Source of the DNA: Cyanodermella asteris
Taxonomy: Eukaryota > Ascomycota > Lecanoromycetes > Ostropales > Stictidaceae
Direction: 5' to 3'
DNA length: 64,000 nt
NCBI GenBank assembly: GCA_900618795.1
Contig: UYJD01000016.1
Location: 310,001 to 374,000, forward strand
The stretch's first letter is position 1; every line of letters begins with the position of its first letter. This document shows, one piece after another, positions 48,914 through 58,233 of the stretch. The notes beneath the pieces were generated by a model. It did not search any database. It was not told the origin of the DNA and saw nothing but the letters and a program-made list of their open reading frames with translations. The position numbers and the translations under genes were made by a program.

Positions 48914-49886
48914 AAAACATGAGGATGGAGGGACGGAACAGGAACTTCGCAGCCCACTTTATACTTAATTGATAATTAATAATGAGTTCTCAGCCGTTGA
49001 TACCGGATTCTTCGCAGAGGGGCAAATTGCTTCTTCGGATCACAGCTTGCACGTAAGCTGGTGGTCACACTCGTAGTTGAAACCTGTTATCCAGCCTTTC
49101 ACAGCAATCAAGACGATTGATAGCGACGGAGGGGCCAGCAGAGCTACGTCCTCGAGCTGCTGCGCCCATGGCTTCGCGATGACTTTGCACGGCACACTGG
49201 ATCAAAACGCCTGCAAGCCCGTGGAGTCCTCTTGTTGTGACGATCGTCATGGAATCACCATAGGAGACACCTTTTCGAATTCACTCAGCCCGTGGGGGTT
49301 TAGTCGCCCGCGACACTAGTCACACCAGTCTGGGGAAAAGCAGCCTGCGTGCCGTGGAGGCTTTGCAGAAAGACATGACTGCTCTGCATGGAGTTTCGCA
49401 TTTGCTGGGCGATTTTTGAGGAATTGAAAAAGTAGTGTACGATTACACAAGTAGACATTGAAGTCAGGTTTCATGCTTCATGAGCACAGTAGTAGAAATG
49501 GATCACCGTAGTTTTTACAGGCTGATTTACTATTTATATAGGCGCTATGTACTCCTTAGCAGCTATCAGCGGTGCTAGCGGGGTATCTGAGGCTGAGTCC
49601 CGTGGTGAGTCCACCGTAAGTCCCTCGCTCGGTCCCTTAGTAGGTACCCCAGTAAGTATCGCTGTAAGTACCTCAGCGAGTACCCCAGCTAACACGCTGC
49701 CAAACACCACAGCAAGTACCCTGCGACCGTCAACAGGGATTCCAGCGGCGTCAACAGTGCAAGGGCCTTTGCAAATAGTAAAAGCGCCTGTACGATCACG
49801 GTCGCCCGGTAGAAATACACATGAGAAGCAAGTGCGGTGCATTGCCGCAAGTCCGCGATCAACACTGATACCAGGCTTCTCGTCGA
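48914..49886. other. Intergenic region with a period-12 tandem repeat
   Basis: Convergent 3' flanks of the zinc-finger and mS41 genes. Apart from the degenerate 12-bp repeat (listed separately), no gene is supported. A frame through it (49547-49978 plus, and its reverse) is repeat-derived. Confidence 0.4.
49656..49728. repeat. Degenerate 12-bp tandem repeat, about six units
   Basis: Successive 12-mers read GTAAGTATCGCT, GTAAGTACCTCA, GCGAGTACCCCA, GCTAACACGCTG, CCAAACACCACA and GCAAGTACCCTG. The first three and the last share a G-x-(A/G)AGTA core. In one plus frame this gives a four-residue (A/V)-(S/N)-T-x pattern. Confidence 0.5.
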
Positions 49887-50597
49887 TCATGTCAACGTGC
49901 CCCTCGCTCTCGCTGCTATCCTACTCAACACATTCTTCCTCCTCCTCTCACCACCGTGAATCTTTCTCCCCCTCTTGACCTCCCACAGTCCTTCCTGGAT
50001 CTTGATCTGCGCCACGCTCCCCAGACTGCCCTTAACCGGCGTAAACCAGCTTCCAGCAATCGTCCCATCACCCACACCCTGCACCTTCAACCCCTCGACC
50101 AGCTTCGCGCTTTTCAACTCCCTCTCCACCGCCTCGGGTGCCAGCCCAGCCGGCACATTTACCGCGACTCTCCTCCCATCCTCCTCCTTGCGAACTCTGA
50201 CCTCGCCGACGCCGTCCACGATCTTGTCCATGTCGCCTCCGATGCCGAACTTGCCGCGCTTGAAGTTGTCTCGCCACCAGAGCAGATACCGCCTGTTTCG
50301 GGGCGGTTCGATGCCCATCGACTTGAGTTGTGCGGAGGAGGAGCTGAAGAGTTGCTCCCAGGAGCTGAATTTACTGGCGTGGGTGGACATTTTGCGGCCG
50401 ATGAGGGAGAGGAAGGTCGGGACGTCGGGGCAGAAGGGCGTGGGAGGCGGAATGACTTTCGAACGTTCTTTGGCCGCGCCGTGTAGACTTCGTGAGTGGA
50501 TTGAAGGTGTTGTTCGTGTCGTCTGAGATTGTTGGGCGAGGCACGGGGCGAGGAAGGTCGGGGGCGCGCGTGAGCGCAGCGAAGCCGTGAGAGACAT
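49887..50597 (-). CDS. Mitochondrial small ribosomal subunit protein mS41 (FYV4-like), IGR-motif protein
   Basis: A mitoribosomal protein with the SAM-like IGR domain. The single-exon 236-aa product has an N-terminal Arg/Ser/Thr-rich presequence lacking acidic residues for about 40 positions (MSLTASLRSRAPPTFLAPCL), consistent with import into mitochondria. The IGR module is at about 58-115: VPTFLSLIGRKMSTHASKF, then LKSMGIEPPRNRRYLLWWR. The rest is basic, ending RRRKNVLSRIAARARG. It is longer than yeast Fyv4 (130 aa), as in other filamentous fungi as far as I know. The assignment as mS41 rests on the IGR motif alone. Confidence 0.8.
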   Translation of the reverse strand: MSLTASLRSRAPPTFLAPCLAQQSQTTRTTPSIHSRSLHGAAKERSKVIPPPTPFCPDVPTFLSLIGRKMSTHASKFSSWEQLFSSSSAQLKSMGIEPPRNRRYLLWWRDNFKRGKFGIGGDMDKIVDGVGEVRVRKEEDGRRVAVNVPAGLAPEAVERELKSAKLVEGLKVQGVGDGTIAGSWFTPVKGSLGSVAQIKIQEGLWEVKRGRKIHGGERRRKNVLSRIAARARGTLT

Positions 50598-51389
50598 GGT
50601 GATTCAAGCTATTGTACAGACGAAAGAGAAAGAAGCTCGTGTTCGGATCAAGTCGCGTGTTGTAGCACAGTATGGCCCTCCAATGGCCCTCGCCAGTGTA
50701 GACCAGAAGTCGACAACTTTTTGGGCCCAAATCCAAGAGCAGTCAACCGGAGTCGGCGGATGGTTGCGCCGAATGCTCACGCGTCTTGGCATTGAGCAGG
50801 GATCGACGGCGCAGCTCACCGAAAGACGATGGACAGCCAACCAGCCACCGGCATCACCCAGACAAATGTATAACCAGCAGTCCCAGCTCACCGATCTCTT
50901 TTTCCCGTCCTGTCATCCTTCAGGGACCTTGCGTTGGCCCTTTCCAGTCTCCACCCTTACCAACAGCTTCGCAGACGTTTGCTAGTCCCGCAGGAAGTCC
51001 GCATTGGCGCCGTCGCATCTTTACTGCTTCCAAGCACAGCGTTTGCTCCACCCTGAAGCGGCTGCTGCAGTACGATCTGAAGCTGCACATATCCACCTTC
51101 CAGCCTTGCGCAAGCCCAGCAGAACAGCTTGCCATCTCCTGATCAATCAGATCTAAGATTTCCGGCGGAGAGGCCTTCCACTGCATATACGTTGGCCCAA
51201 GAGCTCCACTTGCACGGCATTTAACCGCCGATATATCGACCATTCAAAAGGGCTGCAGCTTCAGCTCCCAGCCTCGCGTTTTCCTGCAGCAACATCCCGC
51301 GCCGCCAACGCACAGTGCTTATTCACCTCACCAAACCCGCAACACATCTTCCTGATTGAGCTCGCGACACTACCAACCCACGGTTCAGC
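50598..51389. other. Divergent intergenic region, no gene seen
   Basis: Shared 5' flank of mS41 and the Ser/Arg-Gly-rich membrane protein gene. Nothing supported beyond CT-rich leader sequence near 51250-51380. Confidence 0.45.
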
Positions 51390-52187
51390 ATGTCGTTTCT
51401 CGGTCCAGGAGGCAGCTCCTCCCATCACCGCGCAAAGTCGCCTGCGCGATCCATTGTCACTCGACCTAGCGGAGAAGCGGTCTTTGTTCGCGACAAGTCG
51501 CCTGCCAGGCCCCATGCGCACAGAAGCAAGTCCGAGCCCGAAGGCTTCTTCACTCGCCGCCACTCGCGCTCGAGATCGCGATCCCGATCGCCGACCGGAA
51601 TAGCCGGGTTTCTCGGCGTAGGAGGCAGCTCATCGAAGCATAGGTCCAAGTCGCCTGGCGGAATCAGCGGGTTCTTTGGAGGCGACAACCACCATGGTCA
51701 CAGCAGGTCAAGAGCTAGGTCGCCGTCGGCTCTCGGCGGGTTCTTCGGCGGAGGCGGACGGACTAGGTCGCCTCAGTCCGATATCCGAAGCTTCTTCGGT
51801 GGTGGCAATAAGCATTACAGCAGCACGAGTCGGTATGGCCGCAGGCCCAGGGAAGGCTTGGTCCAGAAGATCCTGACTATGCTGAGGAGAACCTGGAGAG
51901 ATTTGAGGAGATATGCCAAGAACAACCCGATCAAGATGATCACGCTCGTCCTGATGCCCCTTCTTACGAGCGGACTCCTCGTCAAGCTGCTCGGCAGCAT
52001 GGGCATCCGACTGCCAAACTCGATCGCCAGCCTTGCAGGTGGCAGCCGTGGACCGCCCGGGAGTGGTGGATACTATGGCAGCCAGGGCTATGGTGGACCA
52101 GGTGGCCATGGTGATGGAGCCGGCGGTATCGGCGGAAGTGGGATTGGCCTCGGTGAGGTCATGAATGTTGCAAAGATGTTCATGTGA
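51390..52187 (+). CDS. Ser/Arg- and Gly-rich protein with one membrane segment, unknown family
   Basis: A 265-aa single-exon protein. Residues 1-150 are a basic Ser/Arg/His/Gly region with recurring short units: K-S-P-A-R or R-S-K-S, and GIAGFLGVGGSSSKHRSKS, GISGFFGG, ALGGFFGGGG, IRSFFGGG. So a G-F-(L/F)-G-(V/G)-G element recurs about four times between RS-rich linkers. A basic amphipathic helix (VQKILTMLRRTWRDLRRYAK) precedes a hydrophobic stretch (MITLVLMPLLTSGLLVKLLG, about 195-215). The end is Gly/Tyr-rich and then a short helix (GLGEVMNVAKMFM). I know no named domain. It may be a tail-anchored or membrane-associated low-complexity protein; this is inference. Confidence 0.75.
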   Translation: MSFLGPGGSSSHHRAKSPARSIVTRPSGEAVFVRDKSPARPHAHRSKSEPEGFFTRRHSRSRSRSRSPTGIAGFLGVGGSSSKHRSKSPGGISGFFGGDNHHGHSRSRARSPSALGGFFGGGGRTRSPQSDIRSFFGGGNKHYSSTSRYGRRPREGLVQKILTMLRRTWRDLRRYAKNNPIKMITLVLMPLLTSGLLVKLLGSMGIRLPNSIASLAGGSRGPPGSGGYYGSQGYGGPGGHGDGAGGIGGSGIGLGEVMNVAKMFM

Positions 52188-52396
52188 AGGGAAAACGGCA
52201 CGAAATGACGACTAACGCGAAGATGAAACAGCGCAAGCGACTAATTTGAGAGAACTTGGATGTGATTTTGCAAATGTAGCTCTCCAAATTGTTTGGGTGG
52301 AACTTTCTGTACGACTTTGTTGTCGACTCTATAAAATTTGGACAACTTTGTACATAGTAGAATAGGATGCTTGAAATTTATTTGGTTGTACTCACT

Positions 52397-53189
52397 TCAG
52401 ATCCATGTCTGTACCTTGTCCGAGAAGTTTATCATGCCATACTTCTCAACGCCGTCCGGAAATGGTACATCAAGCTGGCTGTAGAGCTCCCTCATCATGT
52501 CAAGAGTGCCTTGCATCTCCTGCTTTCCATTGCCGACGTTCCTGCTTCCGAAAAAGTGGCTACACAGGGTCAGTCAACGACGCAATTGAGAACAGTGGGA
52601 CTTACCCCTTCGCTTGCGGCCCAGCCAGCGTGGCGAAACAAACGACAAACTCCAACAGCACCGTGTCCTTGTAATCAATAATCTTCGTCTCGGCCATCAG
52701 TTCTCCGTAGATGGCGACATAGACGAAGATGTCAAGGTCACCACCCGAGATCTTCGCCATGTTCGCCAGAATCTTGTCCGTGTGCCTCTCGTATATCTTG
52801 CTGAAGAAGTCCTGGCCTCGGTCCTGGAGTTGATCCAGAGTCATCTCTTTCCGCAGCGGCTTGTCCTTCTCGAGCTCATCCTGGACGGAGGGCGTCGCCT
52901 TGCGCACGACCGATGCCCATGCTCCGAGGACGTTGATGCCGCGTGCAAAGCCAATCAGGGGCGCGATCTTCAAGAAGCCTTCGCGCATGCGCCGGGCGAT
53001 GACCACTTTCGTGTTGTGAGGCGGGTGCTGTACGATGATGTAGTCCCATAGTTGCGTCAGGTATGTGCCTTCGTCCCACTGCGAAGTCGCCGATATGACA
53101 GTCGCGGCCAGGATCGGCCACGGTGATTCGACTCTTTGGTGGCCAGGAAATTTCGAGGCGATCGCCTGGAAATCGAGCCTTTTCGACAT
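52397..53189 (-). CDS. Carboxymuconolactone-decarboxylase/AhpD-like domain protein
   Basis: Two exons, 53189-52606 and 52559-52397, joined through a 46-nt intron (GTAAGT...GTGTAG) to QAKGHFFGSRNVGNGKQEM; 248 aa. The all-helical pattern, with TYLTQLWDYIIVQHP, REGFLKIAPLIGFARGINVLG and the closing GHFFGSRNVGNGKQE, fits fungal CMD/AhpD-like proteins. The AhpD CxxC active site is absent, so peroxidase-type activity is not supported. A role in degradation or redox chemistry is unproven. The start is the first ATG (MSKRLDFQAIASKFPG). Confidence 0.75.
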
Positions 53190-53945
53190 GATGGATGACT
53201 TCCGATGGAAAAGGTCTCTGGTTCGATCGTCCTCAGGCGCTCTCGTTTTGAGACTGGGTAATTCTATTGTATTATTGTGTTGCGACTTGTGTAGGAAACT
53301 GAACGAGGAATGGTCAGCCTTGACGGGGATACAATTGAAGGCGCTGAATCACTTCTAGACAGCATTTGCGACATGAAAAAAAGAAATCAGATCAGGACAA
53401 TGAACCTTTTAGCGGACAATTATCGGATATACCCGGGGCATTCAGCTCATCGACATCCTTCCACGGTATAATGCACCGATATCTCGCGGTACACATGGAG
53501 ACATGGGATCACGGATGGTGGATAGAGCACGTGGATCCGCCTCGCATCCCTGCATCGCGACCTCCAGTCGACCCGCGTGACGTATCGTGGTTGCGATTGC
53601 AACACACCAGGTCTGCCAACACACACAAGGTAAGCAAGGTGGATTAGGCCATGAGACCTCATCGTTGCGAGGTCTTGTTACAAGCTTCGAAAATCTTCAC
53701 GAGGTCGGTCGTCAAAGTGTAGTACAGCGTTGCAGTCTGTTCAGGCTGACTTGGCGGGGTCGATCGTGGTTGCCGTGGCGGCGGTAAACAGAACCCCTCA
53801 CGCAGCCTCATCACACACCGACCGCGAAGCAGGGGCCTTTATCTTGTTTCAGCTTCTTGGATTCCATCTCACCTCCACCCATGGGTTGACCTCACCGTCT
53901 ACCCGTCTGAGCCCTGAACGATAGAAACATCCACTCAAAGCAATC
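53190..53945. other. Divergent intergenic region, no gene seen
   Basis: Shared 5' flank of the CMD-like gene and the RPEL gene; nothing else is supported. Confidence 0.45.
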
Positions 53946-54476
53946 ATGGCCACAGAAGCTCCTCCAGACCTCGGGGTCGACACCAGCTCGCAAGGCAAGC
54001 TTGAACGCAGCAACTCCTTGGAGAAGCATTTGCAGACTCGCCCTGATGCGCAGGATCTGAAGAACAGGCACATTCTTCTTGATACCAATGCAGCTCCGTG
54101 AGAGATACACATGCCCGGCAGCGCGGAGCTGCGTGCTAATACTGGAATAGATCTCTCCAGGCGGCTGCTCTGGAGCTTGAGAAACAGCGTGCTACCGACA
54201 GTTTGAGGAAGGGTCTTGAGTCCCGCCCGGACCGCCAGGAGCTAGTCGAACGTATGTGTTGGACAAGCAGAACCATGCCTGGATCAAGTCTGACAATGCA
54301 CAGGTAACATCCTTCCTGACTCCAGCGCTGCACCCGGCATCCAAGGCCAACAGAAGGAGCTTGAGAAGAGCATGAGAAAGGACAGCCTGGAGCAGAAGCT
54401 TCAGCAGAGACCGAGCCCGGAAGGACTGATCAAGAAGGGCATTTTGGAGGAGAACGAGAACCCGATCTCGCCGTGA
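53946..54476 (+). CDS. Minimal three-RPEL-repeat protein
   Basis: Three exons, 53946-54097, 54151-54251 and 54304-54476, with introns of 53 and 52 nt; phases agree and the product is 141 aa. It consists almost only of three RPEL-type repeats: SLEKHLQTRPDAQDLKNRHI, SLRKGLESRPDRQELVERNI and SLEQKLQQRPSPEGLIKKGI. The second has the exact RPxxxEL core. Linkers are short and charged. In animals RPEL repeats bind monomeric actin (MRTF, Phactr); fungi carry short RPEL proteins of unknown role. No other domain, signal peptide or membrane segment is visible. Each repeat sits on its own exon. The individual exons are too short to show as long open frames. Confidence 0.85.
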
Positions 54477-54636
54477 TCGTTGGGATACTGCTTGATGAAC
54501 CCTCAACAGTGCGTCGATGTGACCTATTCCTGGTCAGTGTACTATATACCTTCAGCCGTTTGAGAAGGCACGCGCAGGCTGCTGGCAGCTCATTATGAAA
54601 GTCAACCTTGCATGCGACGTCAATGAGCCCGAGTCA

Positions 54637-55547
54637 CTAGTAGCTCTCAACCTCCTCCTTGGGTACACCGCCACTGGATCCCGCGTCTGGGATCCACCCT
54701 TTTGGTCTCTCTCGCCCCCTCACAATCAGCCCATATACCGCATTCTCTACCTTCTCCACGCAAGTACGCATGACATCTGCTTTCTTATCGGACTCCCTCG
54801 CCAAGAAACTCTTCCTCATGTCCAAATTCTCAAGCGCGTTTCGCAATGCTCTCAAATCCGTCAACACATTCCTCCCTTCGCCTGCAGTCGCGTCGCCCGC
54901 CGGTATGCTTCCACCCGTGGCCATGCCAGTGATGGCGAACCTCATGATCTCTCCGATAGAGTCATAAAGCCCCAAGATATAGTCGCTTTCCTGCAAAAGG
55001 CTTCCCATACCCTCTAGCAGGCGAGCCCGTGATTCTTGTAGCGTAAGTAAGGTTTGTGTCGTGAGGTAGTGCTCGAACAGGACTGCTTCCATGAATTCCT
55101 GGATGCCGGGCGTGATCTGGCGCTGATACCGCCACGCGTTCATTCCCTGCAAATCACCTTTGACCGAATTGAACAATTTCGCGATTTCGCCGTATCGCGT
55201 GTCGGCATCCTTTCGGATATTACCCGAGATCGGCTTGGACAGTGTTCGGACGCGTTGAAGAGAAAAGATGCTGCGTGGCATTAGCCCTGCAACCGACCCA
55301 ATCAAGGAAACATTGGGAAGAGGCTGGCGACAAGGAGCCATGTACTTCAGGGACACGCGTCAGTAGAGATGAACTCGTACATCTTCTTGCTCTGAGCAGT
55401 AATGTCGCGCGATGCTTTGATCACGCGCTCTCGCCTGTCATGATGCTCGTCCAGTTCGCTGCGGAAGAAGTCAAAGGAGCGCAGGATGGGCGAGGAGGTG
55501 CTGTCGGGCTTGGGATTGCCATCGGCGGTGCGCTTGGTTGTTGCCAT
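54637..55547 (-). CDS. Translin-associated factor X (TRAX) homologue
   Basis: TRAX pairs with translin in C3PO, an RNase that trims tRNA leaders and passenger strands. Exons 55547-55381 and 55270-54637 join across a 110-nt intron to SKKIIFSLQRVRTLSK; 266 aa. The N-terminus FRSELDEHHDRRERVIKASR and the middle TPGIQEFMEAVLFEHYL match TRAX rather than translin, as does NAVYGLIVRGRERPKGW near the end. The acidic residues used for catalysis in TRAX (two Glu in QEFMEA and the acidic pair region GLYDSIGEIMR) are present, so it could be active. The ATG at 55547 (MATTKRTADG) is the only one in frame upstream of the fold. It converges on the RPEL gene. Confidence 0.88.
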
Positions 55548-55938
55548 CGCGGGCTTGAAACTCAATGGATTGTACCGAGCGCCAAGTATGTGTTATCGGT
55601 GCTTGGGTGGTGTGGTTGCTCGCAGAGCTTGGATCGTGAGGGCCGGAAAGTTTTCCGCTCACGATTCTGGGCGGTGGCGTCAGCGCTGGAGACGCACTTT
55701 CACGGCGATTTGACGAGAACCGACTGGTCGCCAGCCCAGCGCTCAAGACCTCGCAATTCCCTTTGGACCTTACTCTCTTCAGTTTCGGAGCGATGTCTGT
55801 AGATTATGGCTCTACATTAAACTATTGGTCGCTTCCTCTGATGCCGTATCTCGTTCCCACCAAATAGCCCATTTGTCAGGCAATCAAACCGCAAATCCTA
55901 AACAATAAATACGTAGCAAATGGGGGGGGGGGGGGGGG

Positions 55939-55963
55939 NNNNNNNNNNNNNNNNNNNNNNNNN
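55939..55963. other. Assembly gap (25 N) after a poly-G run
   Basis: Twenty-five N follow 17 consecutive G. The gap length is probably nominal, so distances across it are unreliable. Confidence 0.95.
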
Positions 55964-55979
55964 ATATGTACCCGGGGAC

Positions 55980-56065
55980 AAGGTCGAACTCGAGACTTTG
56001 CAAAAAAGATCAATCTCAAGGGTAGGACTACATCTTCGGGCAGCTGGGCCACTCGCCCACCGTCC
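55980..56065 (-). other. tRNA-like pol III promoter boxes (relic tRNA or SINE head)
   Basis: On the minus strand TGGGCGAGTGG (56059-56049) fits an A box, and GAGTTCGACC (55991-55982) fits a B box about 60 nt later, a tRNA-like spacing. The T-stem and acceptor stem do not pair, so it is not a working tRNA gene as read. It may be a decayed tRNA or a tRNA-derived short repeat. Confidence 0.35.
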
Positions 56066-56284
56066 TAGGAGCCTTCGAATGCCCTGAGTTGATGATAAGA
56101 ATTCTGAGCAAATATGTGTATGTACCCACAAAGGTGAACCAAACATCGCAGACGACCAAAAACTTTTGTGCGTTGTCGCATCAGCTTCACAAGCAGAGTC
56201 GTATTTCTGGCTGTACCAAAGCCTTGAATCCGATTGAATGCAGACCCCAATCGCTCGGATGGACCTTCAGTAGCCATGGACAGC

Positions 56285-57655
56285 CTAGAAAAGGGACATA
56301 CTAGCTACACGCGATCCGCCTAAGCTTTCTTCCCCACGTGAAGCTTCTCTTGTACATGAGATACCGGACATAGCACAACCCACAACCGCGTCCCAGCACT
56401 GTCGCACCACCAAACCACTACGCTCTAAAAAAAACCCCCCCCCACCGCCATCGCGACTGATCAGAGCCTTTGAGATTGAATTGCCCAATCAAAAGTCCAA
56501 CTCTTGCAGTTCCACGACTCATCCCAATCCGAGTCCCGATTCTTTCCAGATCGGGCGCAATGATTGCCATGGCCGTTCCGAAAGACCGAGCTGCGCTCCG
56601 GAGAACAGGTCGTAGAAAACACAGAAGTCGATTGCCGATGGTAAGGTGTCAGCGCTGAGCCAAGTGAATAGCAGAATGCCAGATATGAGTGTCAAAGGCG
56701 CCATGATTGTGATTGAGCCAATACGATCGGCGATTCCTCAACGCTGTCATGTCGAATGAGGCTCTGGCTTTTCTGACTCAAGGTAGGCGTGGGCGAATGA
56801 GTATCAGACTGAGCATCAAGGTGCCGGGTATAATGAAGGCCAGGACCCGGGTTGCCCAGCCGAAAGAAATTCGAGACTCAAGGTGCGAGCAGATGATGGA
56901 ACATAAACATAGCTTCCAGAGAGCCTCCGGAAGCAATGATGCCGGTCGCAAGTGCCCGCTTTACTGCTGAAGTACTGAGCAACAATCGCGAGGCCGGGCA
57001 CGGTCAACGCTCCTGAGCCAAGGCCTGTGCAGACCCCTTGGGCGAGGAACACCTAGTAGTACTGCGTGGAGATTGAGGTCATCATGAGACCGAATATCAC
57101 GAAGAAGGTTCCGAAGAACATCAGCTGGCGGACATATCCCGTTGCATATAGAGCGCCAACAAATTCGCTGCCGAAGACGAGGAAGCCTTGAAAAGTTCCG
57201 ATCCAGGCAATATCGGATGGACGACGGTCGAGCGTGTCATTGTAATAGGCTTGAAACGTATCGAACGAGGTGATCAGCCCCCCACGTGTTCGTCAGTGTC
57301 GGGTTGGTGCTATACAGTGTCGCAAGCATGTTTTTTGCACACCCCCTTCAGCACCTTGGCGTTCTTGTTTTTGTTTTAGCTCCCGCACGTTGATCGGTCT
57401 CTAACGATTGGTGACCTCTCTTCTCTTTTAGGTAAAGTGCCAACACGTCAAACTTGGTACACGGGATCGCGTAGTGGAGGTGTTCCAAAAACATCCCTGC
57501 GACACTATAGTGAGCGGAAGCTAGTACCGAGAAAAGCATGAAGAAACAGGCCATGACTTGCTACCACGCAACGACACCCCTATCCGGAGGCGGATCGTCG
57601 AGACCTTCCGCCAGTGTTCGCTGCGTAGAGGCCGACTCGGATTTTCGAGGCTGCT
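56285..57655 (-). pseudogene. Decayed MFS monocarboxylate-type transporter
   Basis: Reading the minus strand from about 57655 down gives, in changing frames, fragments in the order of a fungal MCT-like MFS protein: DPPPDRGVVAW and VMACFFMLFS; DTLDRRPSDIAWIGTFQGFL; EFVGALYATGYVRQLMFFG; VFLAQGVCTGLGSG; and LTLISGILLFTWLSADTLP. At least two stops (one just before VMACFFML, one in place of Gln in STQYYQVF) and several frame changes interrupt it. About 245 bp of unrelated sequence or a decayed intron lies between about 57285 and 57530. It is a non-functional remnant. Confidence 0.75.
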
Positions 57656-57819
57656 TCATAGTTTCAAGGTCCACTATTTGGACCAAACAGTTCCTGGTCG
57701 TTATAGGAAGCTTCAACGGCGGATGCCAAACCTGATGCACTCTCTACGAGAGGTGTTGCCATCGAGACTAGCTTATATTATTTTCAGCATAGTTATACCC
57801 TCGAAATTATAATTCTGAT
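57656..57819. other. Flank of the pseudogene, nothing else seen
   Basis: It may contain the lost N-terminus of the decayed transporter, but no clear match is visible. Confidence 0.3.
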
Positions 57820-57951
57820 GTCACGGACAAAGGAAAGACCGATCAGACGTCAGGGACGCTGATCCAATCAGGCACTACTCACGGTACTCGGGGACGTACC
57901 TGGTCGGATCAGAGTCCCTGACGTCTGATCGGTCCTTCCTTTGTCCGTGAC
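57820..57951. mobile_element. 132-bp foldback MITE-like element with about 53-bp inverted arms
   Basis: The left arm begins GTCACGGACAAAGGAAAGAC; the right arm, reversed, begins GTCACGGACAAAGGAAGGAC. The arms match over about 53 bp with roughly four differences, then a short loop containing GGTACTCGGGGACGTACC. Both sides are flanked by AT (57818-57819 and 57952-57953), possibly a 2-bp target duplication, though two bases can match by chance. No coding capacity. It sits between the decayed transporter and the Myb gene. The superfamily is not identified. Confidence 0.78.
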
Positions 57952-58233
57952 ATTTACCGTTAACTATAGCGCCTTTGCCTGTTACCGTAATACTCGGGTT
58001 GTCTAAAAGCGACTTACGGTCTAGATCCCAGACATATCGTAGAAGTAATGCGTCTGCGCTATGCTACTTTCGTTCTAAATCCTTTACCTATTAGCCTTCT
58101 AACGCGGTAATAACACACGTCTATGAGGCTGACAACCTAAGCGTCCTGGTGCGCTACGATCTTACGAGGCGTCGTCTATATTGAGTCCGCTTCCCCCTTA
58201 AGAGGATGCCTTCATACGTCAACGGTTTTTGCC
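57952..58233. other. Non-coding flank right of the foldback element
   Basis: About 280 bp whose word use (TTACCGTTAAC, GCGACTTACGG, ATTAGCC) differs from neighbouring intergenic DNA and may be an old repeat remnant. It also includes the promoter of the Myb gene. Confidence 0.3.

Larger units (their letters stand above)
55548..56284. other. Intergenic region with assembly gap and tRNA-like boxes
   Basis: It begins with the TRAX promoter and then a 17-base G run (55922-55938) leading into 25 unknown bases. Right of the gap lies a tRNA-like segment (listed separately). No coding frame is supported. Confidence 0.5.

Noticed and set aside
49534-49978. Thr/Ser-rich and Val/Leu-rich frames on both strands
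   Set aside because: Produced by the 12-bp tandem repeat.
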